From assembly GCA_973895155.1 (NCBI GenBank), contig OZ316897.1, forward strand, positions 8,742,001 through 8,806,000: 64,000 nucleotides of DNA. Direction: 5' to 3'. This stretch comes from Marsupella aquatica. Lineage: Eukaryota; Marchantiophyta. Under the pieces are notes generated by a model, which ran no database searches, was not told where the DNA came from, and was given only the letters and a program-made list of their open reading frames with translations. The stretch's first letter is position 1, and each line of letters opens with the position of its first letter. The position numbers and the translations under genes are program-made. Positions 54,393-64,000 of this stretch are shown piece by piece.

Positions 54393-57300
54393 ATGACAAA
54401 CCACCTCGCGAGAAACTGTAGAATCCCGCAACATCTTAGAGATTTATATCAACGGTCTATCCAGGATAGACAAACCTCAAGACCACCACCCCGTGAAACC
54501 CACGGGGCGTTTATGGAGTCTAGCGACCCATTCCAAGACTTTTTAGACCTACCTGCCCAACCAGAGGCACACTTAGTGGCAAGTAACTCCACTACACCAG
54601 ATTTAAATAGCCCAAGCACATGTATTATCGACAGTGCGACAACGCACACTATCCTCAGGGATAGGCACCTTTTCCACAAGATTACACCCTCACGTAGATC
54701 CCTGACCACTATAAATGGTCCTAGTCAAATAGAAGAGGGCTTCGGCCCAGCCTCTATTAGACTCCCGCAGGGTACTGAAATACACATAGAATCTGCCATT
54801 TTTGCCCCAAACGCAACTCGTAATCTCCTTAGCTTTAGAGATATACGAGCAAATGTGCTACATGTCCAAACGGGCGATACCAGAGACCAAGAGGTCATTC
54901 ACTTGGTTGAAAACACCCTTAAGGGGAAAATAATTAAAGAGACACTTTTCTCGTATCCCTGCGGGTTTTACATAACACAAATTGAATGCCTGCATAACAA
55001 CGCCAATACAAGCGAATTGCATGCGCTATGGCATGCACGCCTTGGCCACCCCGGCCAATCAATGCTAACAAAAATCATTAAGAATTCAAGTGGCATTCCA
55101 ATCAATACACGCCACATCCCAGTGAGCACTCCATGCACTGCATGCTCACGCGGCAAGTTAATAACAAGGCCCACGGCATCAAAATTGCCAACTAAAATAC
55201 CCCAATTCTTGGAAATAATCCATGCTGATGTCTGCGGGCCAATTAACCCACCAAGCGGACCTTTCCGCTACTTTATGGTTTTAATTGACGCATCAACCAA
55301 ATGGTCAAATGTGACCTTGCTTTCAACGAGGAACATGGTAATACCTCGCATTTTGGCGCAAATCTTGCGCGTGAAAGCACAATTCCCAGATCACCCCATT
55401 AAGACACTAAGGGTAGACAATGCAGGGGAATTCACATCTGAAACATTTGATGACTTTTGCACATCACTTGGCATAGACGTACAATATCCTGTACCTCATG
55501 TGCATTTCCAGAATGGATTAGCTGAAGCGGTAATTAAACGCCTTCAGTTAATTGCACGCCCATTACTAATGCAGTCCAAACTCCCCGTCTCAGCATGGGG
55601 ACACGCCATATTACAGGCGAATGCATTAATCCAATATCGCCCATCGGCTTTTAATACCTATAGCCCATACCAAATAGCTAACGGTATTAAACCTAACCTA
55701 TCACACCTTCGTTCATTTGGATGTCAAGTAATGGCCCCCATTACTCCACCCAAACGAACCAAGATGGGACCCCAACGACAGTTGGGGATATACATCGGAT
55801 TCGACTCTCCGTCCATAATCCGATATATGGAGCCCACAACTGGCGATGTTTTTAAAGCCAGATTTCTAGATTGTCATTTTGATGAACACATTTATCCACC
55901 ATTAATAACCCCTGAACACCCACAACCACCTCTGGAGTGGGAAAGACACTCGCCATTTTGGCAAGACCTTCGAACAAATCAAGGGGAGAAAGAAGTTCAA
56001 CGAATTTTGCAACTCCACAAGATTGTGGAAGAACTTCCTGACGCTTTCGTTGACACATCACAACTTACTCGCTCACATATTCCAGCTGCGAGAGCATCTG
56101 CTCGCATTGAATTATCAAGTGAGCCAGCAAGTACATCCCAACCTCGTGCAAAACAAGGTAGACCCCTGGGATCAAAAGATAAACAACCACGAAGACGTGG
56201 TTCATCTATACCACCTTCACCTAATGTCGATCATAACGAATCCACAACTCATGAGGAGATTTCTATCCACTACGCACACACTGGTGCGATGTGGGATAGA
56301 AATACTACTTCAATAGATGATGCTTTTGCATTGATGGTGGCAACACATATCACAGACGAAACACCAGAACCAATATCCATCTTAGAATGCCAAAACAGAC
56401 CAGATTGGCCTGAATGGCAGAAAGCTATAAACGGAGAATTAGATTCCCTACTAAGCAGACACACTTTTGGCCCAGTCGAGCCAACACCGCAAGACGTACA
56501 TCTCATTGGCTACAAGTGGACATTTGTCCGCAAAAGAAATGATAAAGGCCAAGTTGTACGTTACAAAGCACGTCTGGTAGGGAAAGGATTTACCCAACAA
56601 CCGGGAATTCATTACGATGAAACTTACTCACCGGTTATGGATAGCACAACATTCCGATACCTTATCGGATTTGCCATTTTCCACCAATTACAAATGCGAC
56701 AATTAGATGTTGCAACTACATATTTATATGGCACTTTAGACACTTGTCTATACATGCGATCACCTCCTGAGTTGGAGCAACGATGCCGAGCTCTAGCTCA
56801 AGGCGCTAAATCGCATATCCCATATTTATATAAGATTATCACACAATTATCTCAAGTTATACCTCATGTGTCATCTACACACGTAACTCATAATAATGAC
56901 ACCGCTGTGTCAACCGTACGGAATACTCGCCGTGGACTAGCTATCCGCGTGTTGAAGGCATTATATGGCCTGAAACAAAGTGGCAGAGTATGGTATCAAA
57001 GATTTACTGATGAAATGATTGCCATGGGGTTTTCCCATGATGCCATTACACCATGTTTATTTATTAAACATGTGGATGATGAATATGTCATCGTTTCTAT
57101 TTATGTTGATGACTTAAATATATTTGGGACACCCCAATTGACAGAAGATACTATTACTAGTCTTAAATCCACATTCGAGATGAAAGACCTTGGACATACA
57201 AACTTTTGCTTAGGCTTACAACTAGAGATCCTACCCATTGGCATGATGCTCCATCAGACAACACAAACTGAAAAGATCCTAAAACAGTTCAATATGAACC

Positions 57301-58061
57301 TAGCACACCCATTGACGTCACCAATGGTTGTACGTTCATTAGAAAACACCACTGATGTTTTTCGCAAGCGCGAAGAACATGAACCCATATTAGGACCAGA
57401 AACTCCATATCTTTCTGCAATAGGAGCATTAATGTACCTAGCGAATCAGACTAGACCAGACATTGCATTTGCAGTTAACTTACTAGCCAGACATAGTGCA
57501 ACTCCCACAGCCAGACACTGGAATGGAGTTAAACACGTATTTAGATACCTACGTGGCACCACCGATACAGGGTTATTTTACCCATTCGGTGCAAACCACG
57601 AACTCATAGGATATGCGGATGCCGGATACCTCTCCGACACTGATACCGCAAAATCCCAAACTGGATATGTTTTTACCATAGGGGGTACCGCTTTTTCTTG
57701 GAAAAGCGTGAAACAGACCCTAACAGCAACCTCATCGAATCACTCAGAAATCTTAGCTCTACATGAGGCTAGTCGTGAAGCCGTTTGGTTACGATCCTTT
57801 ATAAACCATATCAACACCAAATGCGGCCTACAACCACTAACGAAGCCTACTAACATTTTTGAGGATAACGCAGCATGTATACAGCAGATCACGAAAGGAT
57901 TCATCAAAGGCGATCGCGTGAAGCACATAACTCCAAAAATTTTCTACACTCACGAATTACATGGAAAAGAGATCAACATTTTGCAGATTTCAAGTGCAGA
58001 CAACTGTGCGGATCTCTTCACCAAATCACTACCGCCATCAGTTCATCACCAACACTGCTAG
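54393..58061 (+). CDS. pol: Copia 2 pol polyprotein (1222 codons, intact)
   Basis: No stop or frameshift from 54393 to 58061; the frame actually opens at 54060. Domains in order: aspartic protease DSATTH (Asp80); integrase zinc motif (His214, His219, Cys248, Cys251); integrase catalytic triad Asp279 (HADVCGP), Asp342 (VDNAGEF) and Glu378 (QNGLAEA), 35 residues between the last two as usual. Reverse transcriptase follows, with QLDVATTYLYG and YVDD at residues 904-907. RNase H carries YADAGYL and the late NIFEDNAAC and KHITPK motifs. The frame ends in LFTKSLPPS, the usual Copia C-terminus. The polyprotein would be cut by its own protease inside virus-like particles, copy RNA to cDNA and insert it. 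First ATG is inside the CCHC knuckle, so translation must start upstream or rely on another initiation. Confidence 0.92.
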   Translation: MTNHLARNCRIPQHLRDLYQRSIQDRQTSRPPPRETHGAFMESSDPFQDFLDLPAQPEAHLVASNSTTPDLNSPSTCIIDSATTHTILRDRHLFHKITPSRRSLTTINGPSQIEEGFGPASIRLPQGTEIHIESAIFAPNATRNLLSFRDIRANVLHVQTGDTRDQEVIHLVENTLKGKIIKETLFSYPCGFYITQIECLHNNANTSELHALWHARLGHPGQSMLTKIIKNSSGIPINTRHIPVSTPCTACSRGKLITRPTASKLPTKIPQFLEIIHADVCGPINPPSGPFRYFMVLIDASTKWSNVTLLSTRNMVIPRILAQILRVKAQFPDHPIKTLRVDNAGEFTSETFDDFCTSLGIDVQYPVPHVHFQNGLAEAVIKRLQLIARPLLMQSKLPVSAWGHAILQANALIQYRPSAFNTYSPYQIANGIKPNLSHLRSFGCQVMAPITPPKRTKMGPQRQLGIYIGFDSPSIIRYMEPTTGDVFKARFLDCHFDEHIYPPLITPEHPQPPLEWERHSPFWQDLRTNQGEKEVQRILQLHKIVEELPDAFVDTSQLTRSHIPAARASARIELSSEPASTSQPRAKQGRPLGSKDKQPRRRGSSIPPSPNVDHNESTTHEEISIHYAHTGAMWDRNTTSIDDAFALMVATHITDETPEPISILECQNRPDWPEWQKAINGELDSLLSRHTFGPVEPTPQDVHLIGYKWTFVRKRNDKGQVVRYKARLVGKGFTQQPGIHYDETYSPVMDSTTFRYLIGFAIFHQLQMRQLDVATTYLYGTLDTCLYMRSPPELEQRCRALAQGAKSHIPYLYKIITQLSQVIPHVSSTHVTHNNDTAVSTVRNTRRGLAIRVLKALYGLKQSGRVWYQRFTDEMIAMGFSHDAITPCLFIKHVDDEYVIVSIYVDDLNIFGTPQLTEDTITSLKSTFEMKDLGHTNFCLGLQLEILPIGMMLHQTTQTEKILKQFNMNLAHPLTSPMVVRSLENTTDVFRKREEHEPILGPETPYLSAIGALMYLANQTRPDIAFAVNLLARHSATPTARHWNGVKHVFRYLRGTTDTGLFYPFGANHELIGYADAGYLSDTDTAKSQTGYVFTIGGTAFSWKSVKQTLTATSSNHSEILALHEASREAVWLRSFINHINTKCGLQPLTKPTNIFEDNAACIQQITKGFIKGDRVKHITPKIFYTHELHGKEINILQISSADNCADLFTKSLPPSVHHQHC

Positions 58062-58440
58062 GCGATTGGACTACGGAGCGTGCGATGCATGATGACCGTG
58101 GAGGCTGCTGCTCCACATGATACTTGATGATACTGACGATATACTGCTGACGACACACTGATGAAACAAATGTTAAAACTAGATTTACTATAGCATCTAA
58201 CTTTATACACTATTGACATTTAATTACGACGAGGACTGTTAGGCTGCACTCTTTTTCCTTTAGCACTCATATTTTTCTCTGCTACATTGGTAGAGTTTTT
58301 ACTAAGCTAGAGTTGATAAAGGTTTTTTAACGAGGCAGTCTACCTCGATTGTACTTATATCATGTACCCCTATGAACATGATATAATTTAGGTATAGTCT
58401 ATGTTGTCTATATAGTTGTCACTATATATCCAAAGGGGAG
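58062..58440. other. Copia 2 untranslated tail and polypurine tract
   Basis: About 380 bp of AT-rich non-coding sequence follow the pol stop. It contains a pair of ATGAT/GATACTGACG-like repeats near 58118-58160 and ends in the polypurine tract CAAAGGGGAG at the LTR boundary. Confidence 0.6.
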
Positions 58441-58548
58441 TGTTAGACTCTACCTTGACCGGAAGACCGGATCAGCCGGTCATCCCGGCACCACTATATG
58501 TACCATTACCCAGACTATACAGAAACCGATACTCATTCTCATCAAACA
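58441..58548 (+). repeat. Copia 2, 3' LTR
   Basis: 108 bp, identical to the 5' LTR except AACCG for AATTG. Confidence 0.93.
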
Positions 58549-58553
58549 ATCCC

Positions 58554-60295
58554 TTCATATCTTATGCTTGTAGTTTGGAGTCACTTGGGGGAATCATGAG
58601 CAGCCTTGACATTCGACCATGATTGCACAAACAATGGAGGGGTGTATGTAGCAAGAGCGGCAGTGTCAGCATTCATACTACAACAGAACACAACAAACCA
58701 GGCATAAGTCTTGGAGCAAAGGGTGAATGGATTTCAAATACTAGAGATGAATCTCAAATGCCTGGGTGACTGAAACTTAGCCTATATACTAGGCTAAGGG
58801 GAATGGCAAGTTCCATCCATATTGTAGCTCCTTCTGACTTTCTAGGTGAAGGGGCAATAGGCTTCACACAATCCACGGGAGCTAGCAAGAAAAACCCTTT
58901 GGTCCATCTGGGCTTAAGATTTGTAGAAGGCGGACAATTGTTTTAGTTTAATGAGTGTAATTCGTACGTTGTCATCTTTCCCCGCATGGATTAGGCAAAC
59001 AATCTCAGATTAAAGTTAGAAAGATCACGCAGTCGATGGGAGATGGCAGGATCCCTCCATCCATCCGGGCTTAGGTTTCATATTAGGCTGACATTTTTTA
59101 TTCAGTGTAATTACTTTGTCATATTTTTCCAACATGGATTAGGCAAACAAACTCAGACTAACTTAAAATGATCAAACTATGGTCAACTTGGACCCTTCTG
59201 CATCAGACAGTCATAACTCCCTCACCCTTGAGTGTTCCATTATACTACCACCCTCCACCTTGGGGATGAGTCAGTTGTCATCATGTTGTTGCAAGCTGTT
59301 CAGCTTGTCAGCACCTTCAATTTGTGAAAGGAAGATACCCACCCCAGGTTAGAGTGTGGCAGGGGTTGGGCAAGTTAGAATCAAGGCTCGAATCAAGGTG
59401 AGCTTTTAACTGTAAATTGGCTACCACTGGATTGTTTTGAGCTATCCTGAGTTAGCTTGCCTAAGAAACCCATGTTAGAAATGATGATATCACGGATGGC
59501 TCAAGATGGCCTGTATGGTATTTGACAGCTATAAAATTTAATTCCCGACTCAAAAAAATACATATGAAATCATATGATAGATAAAAATAATTTGTGCCTG
59601 ATCAAATCTTGGGGGTCTCACTATCTTGATCTCTTCTGAGCTTTGTGGGAACAAGTTTCAGACTAGAACCCCAGCCCAAACAGTCTTTATCATATGTAAT
59701 ATTTGTCTGGAAAAAAGATAACCAGGTAGGACTTTCTGGGCAAAGGGTTATGGAAATGGTGGCACCTAGTAGAAAAGGTTACACACCAGTAACATTTCTT
59801 CCTGACAGGAATTACATCCTGTTGGCAGCCGGGCCTCTGGTGAGGGAACTGGGCTGGAGGGGCTCCCCATACATCCCCTACACAGGTTCCACTGAGTCCT
59901 TTCCGGGAGGTCCAACATCATTGATAGCAGACCTCATCTCACCTCATGTCATCGCAAGTATGATCCAAAAATCATAACAGTGCAGCCAGGATGGCGGACA
60001 TTTGCCTGCCTCTTCGTCTGGCCGCTTCGAGAGCCAACGCTTGGCGGCCAGCAAAGAAAATTGGGTGGGTTTGACACTCAACTTTGGTGATAGCGAGGCA
60101 GGTTGAACTTAATGTTTTTGGATGGCAGATTGACAAGGCCATTTTCTAAGTGGACTGCCCTATTTTTGAGACAAGTGGAAATGCTCTCATTAGGCAATTT
60201 ATGTTTGAATTCAATCTCCATAATAGGCAACAACCATACCGGAGACCTTCATGTATCCGCATAAAGTTTCATTGCATGCCAAACGCAATGTCTTT
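58554..60295. other. Intergenic, nothing recognised
   Basis: A diverged direct repeat near 58900-59160 shares ATCC(A/C)(T)CTGGGCTTA, TTAGTTTAATGAGTGTAATT and CATGGATTAGGCAAACAA. The frame at 59645-59977 has no recognisable domain. No gene is called. Confidence 0.35.
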
Positions 60296-60590
60296 ACTTT
60301 TATTTTGTTGCCTTGAAACTGAAAGCAGACCCATCCAACAAAGGATAGACAATCAACTCCGGAGTTGTGCCTTTGTAAGGTATATATTCCAGGAGGGAGA
60401 GAGGGTTACACTAAAGGCCCAATGCTGACAGCCAGGAGGCCAAGATAAACCAGTACTCGGACCACTACACATGACCCACCCACACTCCCCCCACCCCCCT
60501 TGCATGTGGATAGGGGATTGAATTTGGGACCTCTCAATTATAGGCTAATCCCCTGGCCAACTGACCTAAGCCAGTTGATCCCTCACAAAG
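60296..60590 (-). mobile_element. tRNA-derived SINE-like copy 2
   Basis: On the minus strand the head is tRNA-like. The A box GGCTTAGGTCAGTTGGCC is at 60556-60573, and the B-box-like AAATTCAATCCCC is at about 60512-60524 after AGAGGTCCC. The body matches the copy at 50177-50520. It ends in TTTCAAGGCAACAAAATAAA, an A-rich tail different from the (AAG)n tail of copy 1. The head reads like a degenerate tRNA gene and no cloverleaf remains. Confidence 0.6.
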
Positions 60591-63500
60591 AGCCTCTTGA
60601 TTTCATGAAACTCTCAAGTATTTTTTGGGTGGTTTTTCAGGTTGAAAACGATTTTGGGATAACAGGTAGGAGAAAAAATGGGTTTTCAGAATTTTAGGAG
60701 GTGGGGGTATCCGAGTGATGCTCGTAGACAAATTCCAAGTGGGATAAAGAAGTCTGCTATGGACTCTCACTGGCCCTCTCCAAACTCCAGAACTTTATTG
60801 TGACCATTCTTAATTGTTTATCTCCGCTACTTTCAATTCTGCCATTTGTTTATTCTGTGTTAAGTGTTAGGACCTGTCTGATGAAAAGAACCATGGCCAT
60901 CTCTAACCCGATTCTCCACTATTCACTCGATCTGAAGTACTTGACTGCTACAATGTGTTGAATGTAACTGGTGCCATAGAATTGACAGATTTCTTCATTT
61001 GCATGGAGCCCATCCTCTCACTCGGGTGTTTTTAGGTTCGTTGAAAATCTGTAAGAATTCTTTGACAGAACTAGTTTAATTGGCATTCTAGCTCCTCTTC
61101 GGTACAGTTTTCCATAAGACCTGGGGGAACTGAAATTGGCTGAGTCTTGTCCCTGTCTACTAATGGCTACGTATGCAGCCTGGCAGGTCACCTTAATGGA
61201 ATCATTACAGAAACAATGTTATTTTGTTGGAGTATGACGCAGAGAAGTCAGGATCGTCGAACGTAACAATTGGGCGAGCGAGAGCAAAGGTCAGATTTTG
61301 CCCATGATTTTGACCAACTCCTCCTTCTGCTTCTGCACCGATGTCACTCAATATTACTTATAAATCTGGACGCTTCTAAGAGGGTTGTGTACGCCCCACT
61401 TCCAGGATGGTTGCGTTTAACGTTGCACTTGTGATACATTCGTTAGGTCAGCTGTTGCAGCTCTTCTTCTTGATGTCCAGAGTATGGAACAATCCTCTCT
61501 ACTCGTTAAAATGGGGAGAATTTGTTGTCATCGTATTTTTCCAGTCTCATGACTGTATTGCTTGGCTGTGCAATGTCAGGAGTGTGGGCGTGATGAGGGT
61601 TTCGGGGGGCGTATGATGTTGCAGTGGCTAGGGCTGTGAATGCGACTACTTTGTGAGTGATTAATCATAGATGCATTGGCAACATCAGGAAAAACAAATA
61701 TTGAAAGATAGTCGTGGTGAACGAAGGGGTCAAAAAATATTATATTCCAGTTTCTCAAATATCCAAGGCAGAGACCACATCGGTACAGGAAGAGAGTAGG
61801 CTCTTACAACCTTAAGGAAAAGGCTCTGAACTCATTTGTTTTTCCTAGATCGCCCCTTGCACTTTTCTAGCCTGAACTGAGTCCTCTTTATCACCATTTG
61901 CTAATCTGGAAAACCACCTGTGCTATGTGACAGGGCCATCGATTTTTGTGCGAGGAAAATTGCTTGATATTTTGAAGTGGATGATTCAGATTGAAGAAAG
62001 CATACTTGTCCAAAGAAACTAGAGCAAGATGTGCAGCTCCATGATTACCTAAACGTGTGATTTTCAACTGAAAACTTATCATTTATTTTGCAGCAGACCT
62101 AAGCCTGCCATTGGTCCAAGTAAGGGGCATTTTTGTGGCGGCAAAAGGCCCCAATCCAAAGGTTGGTCATCGGGCAACACTTCTGTAGCTAGGCGTAACA
62201 GTTTCAGCCGTGGGTATGGACCTATTTCCAATGGTCGTGTTTAGCGACTGAATGGAGATGTAGACTATCCAAGCTTAGACTTGAGCACACGTGAATTTGT
62301 CCTTTTAAATTGGCTTACGGAGTTGATTTTGTAGCGTTTTCCCTTTCTGCAACAAGTATAGGATTGCTCCCCTGTTGGTGTCGCTTCGTCAATAGGGTTT
62401 GCCAGCAAACTGATAGATTCGTTCCTAGGACCTTCAACAAGAAATCGAAGCCCCAAGGACAGCAATACGCGTCTTTGACCTCTCTTCTGTCGATATCAAC
62501 GGGTAAGTTTGCAAAATTTGAGTTTTGCATTCACTAAATGATGACTTCCGAGACGGGTCTGAACGAACGTGCCAGACGTGTGGCAACAGACAAGTCTGAA
62601 AACTTCTTCTGCTTGTTGAAATTGAATTTAAATTCTCCATAAACTAGGATTCAAAGGTTTGAAACATGAAGTGTGGAGGGACCCGAATCATTGGACTGAA
62701 GTTCTGATTCAATGCGGGAGCCATAAAGTGACTTCTGTTTTGATTCTTTGTTACTCTTCATTGTGAAGTTGCTTCAGAGCGACCCCTGGGTTTGTGGACA
62801 GCTGTTGTATGTCTCAAATAGAAGCCTACATCTGCAAAGTATCCTCGAAGTCAAGGCACCCCTGGAAAGCATCCTCTGTAGATTGGGGAAGTCTTACCTT
62901 GAAGTGCATCGATCTAGTTCAGACTATCTAATTCTTCTTTGCTCTCGTGTGTTTTTAATGATTCTGAAAGCTCAATCCCCAAGAAATGATGAGTTGGAAT
63001 CCCACTGTGATATTTCTCTGCACTTGGGAGTTGAAATTTGCATAGTAAGAGCTGATCGTTTCGCTCTACATGAACAATTTCTTTTGAAATGCCTCGTTTT
63101 GGTTCTTTGGAGAAAACACACTTGAAGAAGAAAGGTTCATCAATCAAAAGGTAAGTTATAAACACGACGACAGATAATAATCTCAGGCAGGACAACAGTT
63201 TACTGCCAGAAGCATACCAGTTAATATAACACGATATCTTTATGGAACTGCATGCCCTCCATCAGTGTATTACTGTTGCAGTGATACTCATGCCTTGTCC
63301 GTTTGACATTAATAAATTTGTACCTCTCAGCCATAGAGTGAATCCTATTGTAGGATTCCAATTTAAGTGCTGGTTACTAAAGCTGAGTCACTTGTTTGGT
63401 ACAGACGATGTGGTGAGAAAGTTGAGGACTTGAACTGAAGGAATAATTACAAACGGAGTCCCGGGAGAATCCAGTCCTAGTGCTGAATACTCAGGGCGAG

Positions 63501-64000
63501 TCAGTCTGGAAAGCACCCAAAAAATGGTTCAAAAACTAGTGGCACGGGCTAGGAGCGTCCAAAAGGAAAGACAGACATCCAGCTGAAAGACAGGATTGAA
63601 GAGTCTAAAACGATTGGATCGATTCTGAAACAAAGGGTCATTCTCTAATCATGAGATCCCTTCGAACAACAACTAGTCACAATGTTTTCTTCTTCCAGCG
63701 CCCCGTTTTTCTGCAAGTATTAATAGAAACTATTTAAAGGGGTTTACTAGTTTGGCAGAATATTTTAGCTTTGATCAATCATCGAGTTCCGTCCTATAAT
63801 TAAATTATTGTCTTTTCCCTACTCTTGCCTTCATTGAGGCCTAGCTATCTGGCTACTCTATCGAAAGACCGTGTTGTTGGGGAGCTCCCAAACATCTCTA
63901 CAGTAGGTAACAGAAACTATTTCTATTACAATCGTTTTCTTTACTGTCATCCATTTATTTATCCAGTACACCAAAGTGTTTCAGTTGCAAAAATTTCATG
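60591..64000. other. Long stretch without supported genes
   Basis: Several 60-125-codon frames exist (for example 62748-63125) but none shows a domain, transit peptide or consistent splice pattern. No tandem repeat or mobile element ends were recognised. The sequence is less repetitive than the rest of the window and could contain untranslated or intronic parts of a gene beyond the window. Confidence 0.3.

Larger units (their letters stand above)
52983..58548 (+). mobile_element. Ty1/Copia LTR retrotransposon 2, young, with intact pol (5,566 bp)
   Basis: Two 108-bp LTRs (52983-53090 and 58441-58548) begin TGTTAGACTC and end CATCAAACA. They are flanked by a perfect 5-bp target-site duplication, ATCCC, at 52978-52982 and 58549-58553. 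The LTRs differ only at two adjacent positions (AATTG versus AACCG). A candidate primer-binding site, CGTTATCAGCACGAG, follows the left LTR, and a polypurine tract, AAAGGGGAG, precedes the right LTR. Inside is one long pol frame. The gag core is not recognisable. The LTRs are unusually short for Copia. Confidence 0.95.

Noticed and set aside
54079-54396. 105-codon Asp/Ala/Val-rich frame in Copia 2
   Set aside because: It is the +1 shadow of the RGG-box repeat, whose frame continues into the CCHC knuckle and pol.
60500-60590. tRNA gene
   Set aside because: A and B boxes are recognisable but paired stems are lost and the sequence continues into a SINE body shared with 50.2-50.5 kb.
62748-63125. 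125-codon plus-strand frame near the window end
   Set aside because: It is Leu-rich with no recognised domain, and a minus-strand frame of similar length overlaps it (62914-63195).

Overview
The window reads as nuclear DNA of a land plant. It has short GT-AG introns (about 80-200 bp in most genes), Ty1/Copia retrotransposons, a Mutator-like DNA transposon (MULE), tRNA-derived SINE-like copies, a probable mitochondrial insertion and two genes for a plant-type FQR1/WrbA quinone reductase. Gene density is low and tandem repeats are abundant. The wording of the quinone reductases suggests a bryophyte-grade plant, but that is inference and no single marker fixes it. I saw no rRNA genes, canonical tRNA genes or CRISPR.

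Layout. 0.2-0.9 kb: a one-exon gene for an unknown, possibly organelle-targeted protein with an internal repeat. 1-5.4 kb: non-coding repeats and a possible SINE. 5.465-16.187 kb: a complete 10.7-kb MULE, bounded by a perfect 9-bp target-site duplication (TAAGATTCC) and terminal inverted repeats that are identical over their outer 73 bp. It carries an apparently intact six-exon transposase (plus strand). On the minus strand it carries two accessory genes: a multi-exon Lys/Pro/Glu-rich protein with a zinc-finger-like head and duplicated exons, and a small protein resembling the C-terminal OB-fold (DBD-C) of the large subunit of Replication Protein A. 16.4-19.2 kb: tandem repeats leading into an Arg/Ser/Lys-rich nuclear-type protein gene (19.2-19.9 kb).

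22.4-25.1 kb (minus) and 38.2-41.5 kb (plus): two four-exon FQR1-like genes in head-to-head inverted duplication, with matching exon lengths and recognisable intron homology. Between them lie a decayed Copia element (26.406-31.240 kb, 344-bp LTRs) and several satellite-like arrays. 46.5-47.1 kb (minus): a DUF962/Mpo1-like membrane protein gene. 50.2-50.5 and 60.3-60.6 kb: two SINE-like copies on the minus strand. 51.7-51.8 kb: a fragment resembling mitochondrial nad5. 52.983-58.548 kb: a younger Copia element (108-bp LTRs, perfect 5-bp TSD ATCCC) with an intact 1222-codon pol frame but no recognisable capsid (gag) core. The rest to 64 kb shows no supported gene.

The most unusual content is the MULE. 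It combines an apparently intact transposase and near-perfect ends with two accessory genes, one of them a probable single-strand-DNA-binding OB-fold protein. In eukaryotic transposons RPA-like passengers are best known from Helitrons. Splice models were built by hand from phase-consistent GT-AG pairs and have not been checked against transcripts.
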